From: Planctomycetota bacterium
GTDB lineage: Bacteria > Planctomycetota > B15-G4
DNA: 61,087 nucleotides
NCBI GenBank assembly: GCA_029259695.1
Contig: JAJDEQ010000105.1
Coordinates: forward strand, 1 to 61,087
Direction of reading: 5' to 3'
Part shown: piece by piece, positions 8,392 through 17,552 of the stretch
How the letters are laid out: the number at the start of each line of letters is the position of its first letter
How positions within the stretch are numbered: the first letter of the stretch is position 1
Translations under genes and position numbers: made by a program
Notes under the pieces: generated by a model
Told to the model about the DNA's origin: nothing
What the model saw: only the letters and a program-made list of their open reading frames with translations
Database searches by the model: none

Positions 8392-9467
8392 ACGAGGAGC
8401 GCGGCCAGGGCCTGGGCGGGTGGTTCAAGGCGCGCGTGCCGCTGCCGGCCACCGAGATGTTGACCGAGATGGGCAGCGAGCCCGTCCCCGGGCACCTCAA
8501 ACGCTGGTGGTGGTGCCTCGGTGGGACGGCGGCGATCCTGTTCGTGGTGCAGGTCGTCACGGGCATCCTGCTCTCCTTCTACTACGTGCCCGATCCGGAT
8601 GCCGCCTACGAGTCGGTGCAGCACATCACCGAGGAGGTGCCCTTCGGCTGGTACCTGCGCTCGCTGCACAAGTGGTCGTCCAACGGCATGGTCGTGGCGG
8701 TGATCCTGCACGTCATGCGCGTCTTCTTCACCGGTGCGTACCGCAAGCCCCGCGAGCTCAACTGGGTCATCGGGTCGTTCATCCTGGTGACGACCATGGC
8801 CTTCGGCTTCACCGGCTACTCGCTGGTGTACGAGCAGCTCTCGTACTGGGGCGCGACGGTGGCCGGCAACCTGACCGAGGCCGCGCCGCTCGTGGGCCCG
8901 GCCCTGGCGAACTTCATGCGCGGCGGGGAGACGGTGACGGCGAACACGCTGACGCGTTTCCACATGCTGCACATCGGCCTGCTGCCCACGGTGATGTTCG
9001 GATTGCTGATCGCGCACTTCGTGCTGATCCGCGCCCACGGCGTGAGTGAGTTCCACTTCCGCCGCGACGAGCGCGACAGCGAGGGCAAGGGCAAGACCTA
9101 CCCGTTCTTCCCCGATCACTTCCTGACCGAGGTGATCATCGGCGTCGGGCTGCTGATCACGGTGACCTGCGTCTCCCTGATCTTCCCCGCCGGGCTGGAG
9201 GAGAAGGCCAACCCGTTGGTGACGCCGGAACACATCAAGCCCGAGTGGTACTTCTACTGGACCTTCCGCTGGCTGAAGATGGTCGGGCTCAAGATGGCCG
9301 TCGTCACGTTGGGCCTCGCGGCCAGCGTGTTCATCTTCTGGCCCTTCATCGACGGCGCCATTCGCCGTCGCCGTCCCGACTCCGAGCTCAGCGTGGGGTT
9401 GGGCATCGTGGGTGTCATCATCCTGACCGTGATGACCGTGTGGGAAGCGTGGGTCCTCGCGCATTGA
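8388..9467 (+). CDS. Cytochrome b (b6 plus subunit-IV type) of the quinol-oxidising complex
   Basis: 359 residues with about seven or eight membrane helices. The first haem pair is H..H 14 apart in SLHKWSSNGMVVAVILHVM. The second pair is 15 apart in HIGLLPTVMFGLLIAHFVLI, the b6 spacing, followed by a b6-like IRAHG. The Qo-site PEWY motif is in HIKPEWYFYWTFRWLK. The chain continues past helix four, combining b6 and a short subunit-IV part in one protein. No cytochrome c1 or f gene follows. Instead the octahaem cytochrome starts 37 bases downstream, which suggests that protein takes electrons from the Rieske head. Confidence 0.93.
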   Translation: MNEERGQGLGGWFKARVPLPATEMLTEMGSEPVPGHLKRWWWCLGGTAAILFVVQVVTGILLSFYYVPDPDAAYESVQHITEEVPFGWYLRSLHKWSSNGMVVAVILHVMRVFFTGAYRKPRELNWVIGSFILVTTMAFGFTGYSLVYEQLSYWGATVAGNLTEAAPLVGPALANFMRGGETVTANTLTRFHMLHIGLLPTVMFGLLIAHFVLIRAHGVSEFHFRRDERDSEGKGKTYPFFPDHFLTEVIIGVGLLITVTCVSLIFPAGLEEKANPLVTPEHIKPEWYFYWTFRWLKMVGLKMAVVTLGLAASVFIFWPFIDGAIRRRRPDSELSVGLGIVGVIILTVMTVWEAWVLAH

Positions 9468-9504
9468 CAGTGCGGCGGCCGCCGAGCCGCCACCGGAGTT
9501 GTTC

Positions 9505-10905
9505 ATGAGTCTGGAAGCCAAACGCGTCGTCGTCGCCCTGCTGAGCTTCATGTTCCTGGGTGCGCTGCTCATCGTGGCCTGGGTGGAGGGCGGGAAGCAG
9601 CGCATCGCGCCTGCGCCCGACATCGCGGTCAGCGCGGACAACCAGGGCTGCGTGCAGTGCCACACCCAGAGCACGCCGTCGATCGTGAAGCAGTGGGAGG
9701 GCAGTCACCACGCCTCGCTGGGCGTGGGCTGCCTCGAGTGCCACCGCGCCGAGGAGGACGACATCGACGCCTTCCGCCACGAGGGCCAGGTGATCGCGAC
9801 GATCGTCACGCCGGGCGATTGCGCAAGCTGTCACGCGGACATCGTGGAGGAGTTCTCGAACAGTCACCACGCCAGCGCCGGGAACATCCTCGGTTCGCTC
9901 GACAACGTGCTGGGCGAGATCATCGAGGGCATGCCGGCGGCGGCCAACGGCTGCCTGCAGTGCCATGGGTCCAAGGTGGCCTTCGACTACGACAACCAGG
10001 GTGAGATCCGTCGCGGTCCGTCGGGGGCACCCAAGTTCGACATCGCGACCTGGCCCAACACCGGCATCGGGCGCATCAACCTCGACGGCACCCTGGGCAC
10101 GTGCTCGGCTTGTCACAGCCGTCACTCCTTCTCCACGGAGGTGTCGCGGCAGCCGGACAATTGCGGCAAGTGCCACATGGGGCCCGACCACCCGCAGATC
10201 GAGATCTACAACGAGAGCAAGCACGGCATCGCCTTCCGGGCGCAGATCGACGAGATGGCGCTCGATTCCGATGACTGGGTGGTGGGCGTGGACTACACCG
10301 CGGCGCCCACCTGCGCCACCTGCCACATGAGCGCGACCCGCGACCTGCCGATCACCCACGATCCGGGCAAGCGCCTGACCTGGACCCTGCGCCCGCCGGT
10401 GAGCACGCGCATGGAGGACTGGCAGACCAAGAAGATCGACATGCTGAGCGTGTGCAACTCGTGCCACAGCCAGGCCTTCACCACGAGCTGGTACGAGCAG
10501 TACGACAGCGCGGTCGAGCTCTACAACCGCAAGTTCGCCGAACCGGGCGTGGCGATCATGAAGGCGCTCAAGGAGAACGAGCTGATCTCGCCCGATCCGT
10601 TCGACGAGCACATCGAGTGGATCTGGTTCGAGGTCTGGCACCACGAGGGACGCCGGGCGCGTCACGGCGCGAGCATGCAGGGCCCGGACTACACCCAGTG
10701 GCACGGCTTCTACGAGGTGGCCAAGCACTTCTACTTCAAGTTCCTGCCCGAAGCGCGCGAGCTGGCCGAGGGCAACGCGGCGGCCGAGGCCGTGATCGAG
10801 GAGGCACTCAGCGGGGCGGACCACGCCTGGCTCGGAGGTCTCGACGACGCGACGAAGAGTCAGGTGCGCGACTTCTACAAGTCGCGTTACGACCAGGAAC
10901 ACTAG
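9505..10905 (+). CDS. Octahaem cytochrome c of the hydroxylamine oxidoreductase (HAO) family
   Basis: 466 residues. An N-terminal hydrophobic signal/anchor (VVVALLSFMFLGALLIVAWV) is followed by exactly eight CxxCH motifs: CVQCH, CLECH, CASCH, CLQCH, CSACH, CGKCH, CATCH and CNSCH. The stretches NTGIGRINLDGTLGTCSAC and GPDHPQIEIYNESKHGI and the C-terminal block GPDYTQWHG are hallmarks of HAO-family proteins. HAO oxidises hydroxylamine, and relatives reduce nitrite or oxidise hydrazine. Tyr396 in DYTQWHG is a candidate for the haem-crosslinking Tyr that marks oxidative members. The protein probably sits in the periplasm tethered to the membrane. The ATG at 9505 follows CCGGAG. Neighbours are Rieske/cytochrome b upstream and NapAB downstream. 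Confidence 0.9.
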   Translation: MSLEAKRVVVALLSFMFLGALLIVAWVEGGKQRIAPAPDIAVSADNQGCVQCHTQSTPSIVKQWEGSHHASLGVGCLECHRAEEDDIDAFRHEGQVIATIVTPGDCASCHADIVEEFSNSHHASAGNILGSLDNVLGEIIEGMPAAANGCLQCHGSKVAFDYDNQGEIRRGPSGAPKFDIATWPNTGIGRINLDGTLGTCSACHSRHSFSTEVSRQPDNCGKCHMGPDHPQIEIYNESKHGIAFRAQIDEMALDSDDWVVGVDYTAAPTCATCHMSATRDLPITHDPGKRLTWTLRPPVSTRMEDWQTKKIDMLSVCNSCHSQAFTTSWYEQYDSAVELYNRKFAEPGVAIMKALKENELISPDPFDEHIEWIWFEVWHHEGRRARHGASMQGPDYTQWHGFYEVAKHFYFKFLPEARELAEGNAAAEAVIEEALSGADHAWLGGLDDATKSQVRDFYKSRYDQEH

Positions 10906-10966
10906 CCTGACCGCTCGACCCCGACCGGGGGGCTGCCGTAGGATGCCCCTCGATCGGAAGGCCGAG

Positions 10967-13285
10967 ATGACTTGCACCCGACGTGATTTCCTGAAGACGG
11001 CCGCGGTCAGCGCCGGTGTCGTCACCGTTCCGGGCTGCGCCCCGAGTTCCACACCCGACCTCTCGCTGAGCGACGTGACCTGGAGCAGGGCTCCGTGTCG
11101 CTTCTGCGGGACGGGCTGCGGCACGCTGGTGGGCGTGCGCCGGGGCAAGATCGCCGCCGTCACCGGTGACCCGGACTGTTCGGTGAACGAGGGCCTGCTG
11201 TGCGCCAAGGGCTACCACCTGCCCGGCGTCCTGTACGGCGAGGACCGGCTGACCCATCCCATGCTGCGCCGCGGCGACCGCTTCGAGCGCATCGGCTGGG
11301 ACGAGGCGCTGGACCTGATCGCGGAGCGCTTCGGCGCGGTGTTGGCCGAGCACGGGCCCAACGCGCTGGCCATGTACGGCTCGGGCCAGTGGACGATTCC
11401 CGAGGGTTATGCCGCCCAGAAGTGGTTCAAGGGCGGTCTGCGCAGCAACAACATCGACCCCAATGCACGCCTGTGCATGGCCTCGGCGGTGACCGGGTTC
11501 ATGACCACCTTCGGCGGCGACGAGCCGATGGGCTGCTACGACGACATCGAGCACGCCGATGCGTACGTGTTGTGGGGCAACAACATGGCCGAGATGCACC
11601 CGGTGCTGTTCAGCCGGATGCTGGCTCGCAAGGGCAAGGCGTCGCACGTGCGCATCGTCGACCTGACGACCCGTCGCACCGAGACGAGCCGCTACGCCGA
11701 CGACGTCCTGATGATGAAGCCGCAGGGCGATCTGGCCATCGCCAACGGCATCTGCCGCTGGCTGCTCGTGCACGACGCGATCGACTCGGCGTTCATCAAC
11801 GACCACTGCACCTTCCGCCGCGGCAAGGAGGACATCGGCTACGGCACCGAGGATCACTTCAGCTTCAAGGACGATCCCCAGCCGATCACCCTCGACCAGT
11901 ACCGCGCCCTGGTCGACGACTACACGCCCCAGCGCGTCCAGGAGCTGTCCGGCGTCGCGCCGGATGACCTCGAGCGGCTCGCGCGGGTGTTCGCCGACGA
12001 CCGCAAGAACGTGATCAGTTTCTGGTGCATGGGCATGAACCAGCACGTGCGCGGCACGTGGATCAACAACCTGGTCTACGCGGTGCACCTGCTGTCGGGC
12101 CAGATCGGTCGTCCGGGAGCCACGCCGTTCTCGCTCACCGGTCAGCCGAGTGCCTGCGGCACCGCGCGCGAGGTGGGCACGCTGGCCCACGCGTTGCCGT
12201 CGGACATGAGCGTCACCGTGCCCGAACACCGGGCCAAGGCCGAGAAGATCTGGGGCCTGCCCGAGGGCACGATCGACCCCGAGCCCGGGCTGCACGCCGT
12301 GGAGATGTTCCGTGCCCTGGAGCGGGGCGACGTCAAGGCCATGTGGGTGCAGGTCACGAACCCGTTCGTGACCATGCCCAACCTGCGCCGCTTCCGCGAC
12401 GCCAAGCTGGCGCACCGGGACGACTCGTTCCTCGTGGTCTCCGACGTCTATCCCACGCCCACGACGGCGATCGCCGACCTGGTCCTGCCGTCGTCGCTGT
12501 GGGTCGAGAAGGTCGGCGCCTTCGGCAACTCCGAGCGCCGCACCCAGGTGTGGGATCAACTCGTGCCGCCGCCGGGCGAGGCGCGTCCCGACGTGTGGCA
12601 GACGGTGGAGGTCGCCCGCCGCATGGGCTTCGAGGCGCTCTTCCCGGAGAGCGACGACCTCGAGCGCGACCTGTACGAGGAGTACCGCACGTTCACCCTC
12701 GGCGTGGGCAAGGACGTGGCCACCTGGGATGACCTGAGCGAGGTCGCCGGCCTGCGCTGGCCGGTGGTCGACGGCAAGGAGACGCGCTGGCGCTACGTGC
12801 CGGGCGAGGATCCCTACGCCCAGGGCGAGGGGCGCATGGACTTCTACAAGGCCAAGAAGACCGACAACCGCGCGGTGATCTGGTTCCGTCCCTGGGAGCC
12901 GGCGGCCGAGGAACCGGACGACGAGTACCCGTTCTGGTTGTCCACCGGGCGCGTGCTCGAGCACTGGCACAGCGGCTCGATGACGAGGCGTATCCCCGAA
13001 CTGCACCGAGCGGTGCCGCACACCTACTGCGAGATGCACCCGGACGACGCGCGCGAACTCGGTGCGGTGCAGAACGGCACCGTGCGCCTCACCACCCGGC
13101 GCGGCACGATCGACCTGCCCGTCTCCATCGGTCGGCGGGCCACGCCCATGCGCGGGATCGTGTTCGTGCCGTTCTTCGAGGAAGAACAGCTGATCAACGA
13201 TCTCACGCTCGATGCGTTCTGCCCGATCAGCAAGGAGCCGGACTACAAGAAGTGTGCCGTGCGCCTGGAGGTCGTGAGCACGTGA
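10967..13285 (+). CDS. napA: Periplasmic nitrate reductase catalytic subunit
   Basis: 772 residues. It reduces nitrate to nitrite in the periplasm with bis-MGD molybdenum and one [4Fe-4S] cluster. A TAT signal (TRRDFLKTAAVSAGVV) starts directly after the ATG at 10967, which has GGAAGG upstream. An ATG at 10943 would precede the signal needlessly. Cluster cysteines are C44, C47, C51 and C79, with the conserved Lys81 after C79. The Mo-ligating cysteine is C170 in NARLCMASAV, followed by the very NapA-like DEPMGCYDDIE and LWGNNMAEMHP. The TAT region ends in VPGC, a lipobox-like site that would anchor it. The stop overlaps the napB start. No napD chaperone or napC/napH quinol oxidase is nearby. 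Confidence 0.93.
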   Translation: MTCTRRDFLKTAAVSAGVVTVPGCAPSSTPDLSLSDVTWSRAPCRFCGTGCGTLVGVRRGKIAAVTGDPDCSVNEGLLCAKGYHLPGVLYGEDRLTHPMLRRGDRFERIGWDEALDLIAERFGAVLAEHGPNALAMYGSGQWTIPEGYAAQKWFKGGLRSNNIDPNARLCMASAVTGFMTTFGGDEPMGCYDDIEHADAYVLWGNNMAEMHPVLFSRMLARKGKASHVRIVDLTTRRTETSRYADDVLMMKPQGDLAIANGICRWLLVHDAIDSAFINDHCTFRRGKEDIGYGTEDHFSFKDDPQPITLDQYRALVDDYTPQRVQELSGVAPDDLERLARVFADDRKNVISFWCMGMNQHVRGTWINNLVYAVHLLSGQIGRPGATPFSLTGQPSACGTAREVGTLAHALPSDMSVTVPEHRAKAEKIWGLPEGTIDPEPGLHAVEMFRALERGDVKAMWVQVTNPFVTMPNLRRFRDAKLAHRDDSFLVVSDVYPTPTTAIADLVLPSSLWVEKVGAFGNSERRTQVWDQLVPPPGEARPDVWQTVEVARRMGFEALFPESDDLERDLYEEYRTFTLGVGKDVATWDDLSEVAGLRWPVVDGKETRWRYVPGEDPYAQGEGRMDFYKAKKTDNRAVIWFRPWEPAAEEPDDEYPFWLSTGRVLEHWHSGSMTRRIPELHRAVPHTYCEMHPDDARELGAVQNGTVRLTTRRGTIDLPVSIGRRATPMRGIVFVPFFEEEQLINDLTLDAFCPISKEPDYKKCAVRLEVVST

Positions 13286-13809
13286 GCGCCCTGCGCTGCG
13301 CGCTCCCGGTGACGATCGCGGTCTTGCTCGCGGCGTGCGCCCCGGCCGACGTCCAGGCCACCGGGCGCATGGACACCCGCGCCTACGACGGCGCGCCGCC
13401 GACCATTCCCCACTCGGTCGAGGAGTTGGGGCGTGGCAACTGCCAGGCGTGCCACACCTCGGGGCACGTGGAGTGGGAGGGCAAGCGCGCGCCGCGCACG
13501 CCCCATCCCGAGCACGTCCGCTGCACCCAGTGCCACCTCGAGCCCCTGACCGACGAGTTGTTCCGGCCCAACACGTTCGTCGGCGAGGCCTGGGCCACCG
13601 GTCAGCGGCAGCACCCGGCGGCGCCGTGGCTCATCCCGCACCCGCTGACCATGCGCGAGAACTGCCTCGCCTGTCACGGCGAGCACGCCATCGAACCGGT
13701 GCCGGCGAGCACGCACCCCGAACGAGCGCGCTGCACCCAGTGCCACCTGCCCGTGGCGGAGAGCGCCCCCGGACCGAGACCCGGGGTCCCCACCGGCGGC
13801 AGCCCTTGA
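13282..13809 (+). CDS. napB: NapB-like tetrahaem cytochrome c, predicted lipoprotein
   Basis: 175 residues from the GTG overlapping the napA stop. A lipoprotein signal ends LLAAC with Cys19 as the lipidation site. Residues 38-101 match the dihaem NapB fold: GAPPTIPHS, CQACH (54-58), TPHPE, CTQCH (81-85) and the trailing NTFVG. Residues 112-155 repeat it: APWLIPHP, CLACH (128-132), THPER and CTQCH (151-155). The family normally has two haems, so this is an internal duplication giving four. NapB passes electrons to NapA. Here the extra pair could replace the missing NapC as the link to the Rieske/cytochrome b complex or the octahaem protein. Confidence 0.88.
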   Translation: MSALRCALPVTIAVLLAACAPADVQATGRMDTRAYDGAPPTIPHSVEELGRGNCQACHTSGHVEWEGKRAPRTPHPEHVRCTQCHLEPLTDELFRPNTFVGEAWATGQRQHPAAPWLIPHPLTMRENCLACHGEHAIEPVPASTHPERARCTQCHLPVAESAPGPRPGVPTGGSP

Positions 13810-13828
13810 CCGTGACTCGAGTGCTCCC

Positions 13829-16654
13829 GTGATCCGAGACCTCGACGAGCGCGGAATCGACGGCTTCCCGCTGTACGACGTGTGCGTCGTGGGCTCGGGC
13901 CCGGCCGGCATCACGCTGGCCGCGGAGCTGGTCGACAGCGGCCTCTCGGTGTGCGTGCTCGAGAGCGGACGCCTGCGCCCCGACAAGCACGGGGACACCC
14001 TGCGCAAGGTGGTGAGCCACGGCATCACCATCAAGGACTACTCGCGCGAGCGCGTGCTGGGCGGGGCGTCCAGCACCTGGGCCGGGTTGTCGAGCCCACT
14101 GGACGAGATCGACCTGGCGCCGCGGGACTTCCTGCGCCACTCCGGTTGGCCGCTGCAACGCGCCGACCTGCTGCCCTACTACGCCCGGGCTGCGACGCGC
14201 TACCGCTTCGCTCCCCTGGCGCTGTTCGAACCGGACGGCTTCGGTCTGCTCAAGGCCCGCGGCGACGCGCAGTTCACCTGGGACGACGTCGACGAGAAGA
14301 TCTTCCTGGCCGCGAGCGAGCCCCAACACTTCGGGCGCGAGCACCAGGCGATCTTCGACGGCGGGACGCTGGACCTCTACCTGGACGCCACGCTGCTGCG
14401 CCTCGAGTGCGCCGGCGAAGCGAGCGGCCAGGCGACCGTGCGCGCGGGCATCGTGCGCAGTCGAAGCGGCGCCGAGCGACGGCTGCAGGCGCGCGTCTTC
14501 GTGCTGGCCACGGGCGGTATCGAGAACGCGCGCATCCTGCTCAACTCCACCGATCACTGCGCGGCCGGCCTGGGCAACGGGCACGATCAGGTGGGTCGCT
14601 ACCTGATGAACCACCCCAAGAACTACCACGGCGTGGTGACACTCACCCGCCCGCTGCGCGACGTGCCCTACCTGTTCGGTTGTCTGTACCAGGGCTACGC
14701 GGGCTACGCCGGGTTGCACCTGAGCGAGTCGCTGCAGCGGCAGCACGGGCTGCTCAACTCCTATGTGCGCTTCGAACCGCTGTTCCCATGGTCGGGCAAT
14801 CAGGGCGTGGAGGCCCTCGTGTTCCTGGTGAAGCGCAGTGAGTCGCTCTTTCGCGGCTGGAAGCAACGGCGCGAAGGCAAGCTCGTCACCCTGCGGGACT
14901 ACTCCGAGACGGGCGATGACTCCGACCTGCAGAACGAGCGCAAGGGTGTGCTCGACTGGTTCAAGCTGGGGGGGCTGATCCTGATCAACCTCGTGCCGGT
15001 GACGCGCTACGCCTGGGCGCGGCTGCGGGAGGGCAGGGCGCCCGCGATCCACAAGGTGCGCCTGCGCAACTTCATGGAGATGGAGCCCGACCCCGACAAC
15101 CGGGTGACGCTGTGTGACGAGCTCGATCCCCATGGTCAGCGCGTGCCGCGCGTCGCCCACCAGACCACCGCGCTCGATCGTCGTTCGCTGTGCGAGCTGC
15201 ACCGCGTGCTGACGACCGAGATGGAGCGCAACGGGTTCGGCACGCTGTCGAGCGACATCGAGCGGGTGGAGCCGTGGCCGATCGACATGGACGCCTCCCA
15301 TCACATGGGCACGACGCGCATGGGCGTCGACCCGGCCACGTCGGTGGTGACACCTCACGGGCGCGTGCACGACGTGACCAACCTGTACGCCGCCGGCGCT
15401 TCGGTGTTTCCCACCAGCGGCTGCGCCAACCCGACGCTCACGCTGGTGGCCCTGGCGATCCGCATGGCCGAGCACCTGCGCCGCGACGTGTTCGGGCTGG
15501 CGCCCTCCGCCGCCGCCGCGGCCGACGCAGCAGCCGAGGCCGAGGCGCTGGCCGCCAGGGCGAGGACCGATGCGCACGTGGCCGCAGCCCGGGCCCGGGC
15601 CGCCGCACGAGACGTCCCGCCGGGTGCCAGGCGCGTGCTCGTCATCGGCGCTGGGCAGCGCGTGCAAACGGACGTGCTGCCGGCCCTGGCCGCCCTCGGC
15701 GAGCGCTTCTTCGTCAACGGCGTCTTCGCCCGGACCGCGCGCACGCTGGAGCTGGGCGGCGACGAACACCTCGTGTTGCCGCTCGACCGGTTGACGGCCG
15801 ACGACCTGGCCGCCTGCGACCTGATCTACGTGGCCGTCTCCAAGGGCGGTGTGCCCAAGGTGCTGCGACGCCTGGCCCCCCTCGATCGCAGCGGCATCGA
15901 CCTGGTCATCGACACGCCGGTGATGTTGTTCAAGCACCTGGGGCAACTCGATCTGCTGCGCGGGTTCCGCAACGCGTGGGTCGCCGAGGACTGCTCGACG
16001 TTGCCCTGGGTCGACCTGCTGCGGCAGCCGGCCGCCCGGGAGGCCCTGGGCGATCTGCGCGCGGTGACCTGCGACCGCTCCGCGTGGCGCTACCACGGAC
16101 TCGCCCTGCTCAAGACGCTGTTCGGCGGCGCGGCGATCCGCACGGGCCGACGCCGGGCCGCGCCTGGTGGCGAGCGGGTCGAGCTGGGTTTCGCCGGTGG
16201 CGGTCGGGGCACGATCGTCGAACCACGGGACTACGCGGCGGGACGCTTCGTCATCACCGGGACGCGCGCTACGGCATCCGATGCACCGGCGCCCGGCAGC
16301 GGCGAACTGCCGCTGGAACTCGTGGTGCAGGACGGCGCCTGTCGCGGTCTGCGCCTCGGCTCCGCCCGGGTGGAGCTGGACCCCGCCGAGAGCGCGCTCG
16401 TCGGGCCCGTGACCGACAACGACACGATCACCTCGAAGATGGACCAGCTCAAGCGCGTGGGGCTCGCGCGCATGCTCGCGACGATCCATGGGGGCGGCGA
16501 GGGCTACCCGCTCGACGAAGCCCTCGACGACATGGCGGTGGACTACTACCTGGAGAAGCTGCGACGCTACCGGGCCAACCCGCTGATGAGCATCAAGTCA
16601 CGCTGGGGTCGCAAGCTCGTGGGCGGCGCCATGCGCCTGGCCAGTCGCGGCTGA
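13829..16654 (+). CDS. GMC-family FAD oxidoreductase fused to a Gfo/Idh-like Rossmann domain
   Basis: 941 residues. The N-terminal 560 residues are a GMC (glucose-methanol-choline) oxidoreductase: FAD motif VVGSGPAGITLAAEL at 18-32 and C-terminal block DASHHMGTTRMG to PTSGCANPTLTLVALAIRMAEH. An Ala/Arg-rich linker (about 562-598) joins it to a second nucleotide-binding domain starting RRVLVIGAGQRVQTDVLPAL, with DLIYVAVSK and LVIDTPVML as in Gfo/Idh/MocA oxidoreductases. GMC enzymes oxidise alcohols or sugars, and the second domain may act on the resulting carbonyl or bind NAD(P). The GTG start is 19 bases after napB, so it is probably in the same transcript. The substrate is unknown. Confidence 0.88.
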   Translation: MIRDLDERGIDGFPLYDVCVVGSGPAGITLAAELVDSGLSVCVLESGRLRPDKHGDTLRKVVSHGITIKDYSRERVLGGASSTWAGLSSPLDEIDLAPRDFLRHSGWPLQRADLLPYYARAATRYRFAPLALFEPDGFGLLKARGDAQFTWDDVDEKIFLAASEPQHFGREHQAIFDGGTLDLYLDATLLRLECAGEASGQATVRAGIVRSRSGAERRLQARVFVLATGGIENARILLNSTDHCAAGLGNGHDQVGRYLMNHPKNYHGVVTLTRPLRDVPYLFGCLYQGYAGYAGLHLSESLQRQHGLLNSYVRFEPLFPWSGNQGVEALVFLVKRSESLFRGWKQRREGKLVTLRDYSETGDDSDLQNERKGVLDWFKLGGLILINLVPVTRYAWARLREGRAPAIHKVRLRNFMEMEPDPDNRVTLCDELDPHGQRVPRVAHQTTALDRRSLCELHRVLTTEMERNGFGTLSSDIERVEPWPIDMDASHHMGTTRMGVDPATSVVTPHGRVHDVTNLYAAGASVFPTSGCANPTLTLVALAIRMAEHLRRDVFGLAPSAAAAADAAAEAEALAARARTDAHVAAARARAAARDVPPGARRVLVIGAGQRVQTDVLPALAALGERFFVNGVFARTARTLELGGDEHLVLPLDRLTADDLAACDLIYVAVSKGGVPKVLRRLAPLDRSGIDLVIDTPVMLFKHLGQLDLLRGFRNAWVAEDCSTLPWVDLLRQPAAREALGDLRAVTCDRSAWRYHGLALLKTLFGGAAIRTGRRRAAPGGERVELGFAGGGRGTIVEPRDYAAGRFVITGTRATASDAPAPGSGELPLELVVQDGACRGLRLGSARVELDPAESALVGPVTDNDTITSKMDQLKRVGLARMLATIHGGGEGYPLDEALDDMAVDYYLEKLRRYRANPLMSIKSRWGRKLVGGAMRLASRG

Positions 16655-16682
16655 GACGCAAACCTGGAGTGGGAGTCGATTC

Positions 16683-17552
16683 ATGAAGCCGTTCGCGAAG
16701 ATCCTCGTGTCCCTCGGTGATCGCGTGGAGTCGGAGGTGGCCACGCGTCGTGCGGTGGCCCTGGCGCAGGCCTGCGGTGCCTCGCTGACGCTGGTCGCCG
16801 TGGTGGACGAGGTGCCGCCGTTCCTGCCCAACCTGTTCGACGAGGGCCGCGCGCGCCGCGCTCACCGCGACGACGTCCAGCGGCGTCTCGAGCAGACCGC
16901 CGATCGTCTGCTGCCCACGGGGGTGCCCGTGTCGGCGCGGATGTTCACGGGGGACACGGCCGAGGAACTCGTGGGCGAGGCAGCCCAGGGCGGGTACGAC
17001 CTCGTGGTGCGCACGGCGCGCCAGCGCCTGTCCCAGGGCCACGAGTTCCGCGGTGCGGTCGACGGTGAGCTCATGCGTCGCTGTCCCGCGCCGGTGTGGC
17101 TGGTGTACCCGGGGCAGCGCTCTTTCGACCGCATGACCGTCGCCATCGATCCCCAGTTCCAGGACGCACGCCGCGACCCGTTGTCCATCCGGCTGCTGAC
17201 CCTGGCCCAGGCGGTGGCCGACGTGGACGGCGCCGAGCTGCACGCACTGAGCGTGCTGCCCACGGGCGCGGATCGGGACGGGGCCGCCGCGGCGCTCGCC
17301 GCGCTGATCCAACGGGCCGGCGCCCGGGTGGCCGACGAACGGCGTCACCTGTTGCGCGGCGATCCCGTGCGCGAGGTGCCCCAGTTCGTCGCGGACGAAC
17401 GCGTGGAGTTGCTGGTCATGGGCACGTTGTCCCAGGTGACGGCCGCGGGGCCCATGGGGCGCACGGCGGAGGCGATCCTCGAGTGCGTCGATTGCTCGGT
17501 GCTCACCGCCAAGCCCGAGGGCTTCACCGTGCCGGCCTACGTCACCGGCTGA
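16683..17552 (+). CDS. Tandem universal stress protein (UspE-like)
   Basis: 289 residues holding two UspA domains, about 1-145 and 146-289. The first begins KILVSLGDRVESEVATRRAV, a typical Usp strand-helix. The second ends with GTLSQVTAAGPMGRTAEAIL and DCSVLTAKPEGF, matching the Gly-rich nucleotide-loop region of Usp proteins. Cytoplasmic tandem Usp proteins are often induced by low oxygen or respiratory stress, which fits its place as last gene after the nitrate/HAO block (28-base gap). The ATG follows a GGAGTGGGAG ribosome site. Confidence 0.87.
   Translation: MKPFAKILVSLGDRVESEVATRRAVALAQACGASLTLVAVVDEVPPFLPNLFDEGRARRAHRDDVQRRLEQTADRLLPTGVPVSARMFTGDTAEELVGEAAQGGYDLVVRTARQRLSQGHEFRGAVDGELMRRCPAPVWLVYPGQRSFDRMTVAIDPQFQDARRDPLSIRLLTLAQAVADVDGAELHALSVLPTGADRDGAAAALAALIQRAGARVADERRHLLRGDPVREVPQFVADERVELLVMGTLSQVTAAGPMGRTAEAILECVDCSVLTAKPEGFTVPAYVTG

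Noticed and set aside
10939..10944. TAGGAT as a separate napA promoter
   Set aside because: A -10-like box is present but no convincing -35 at 16-19 bases, and the gene fits as part of the upstream transcript.
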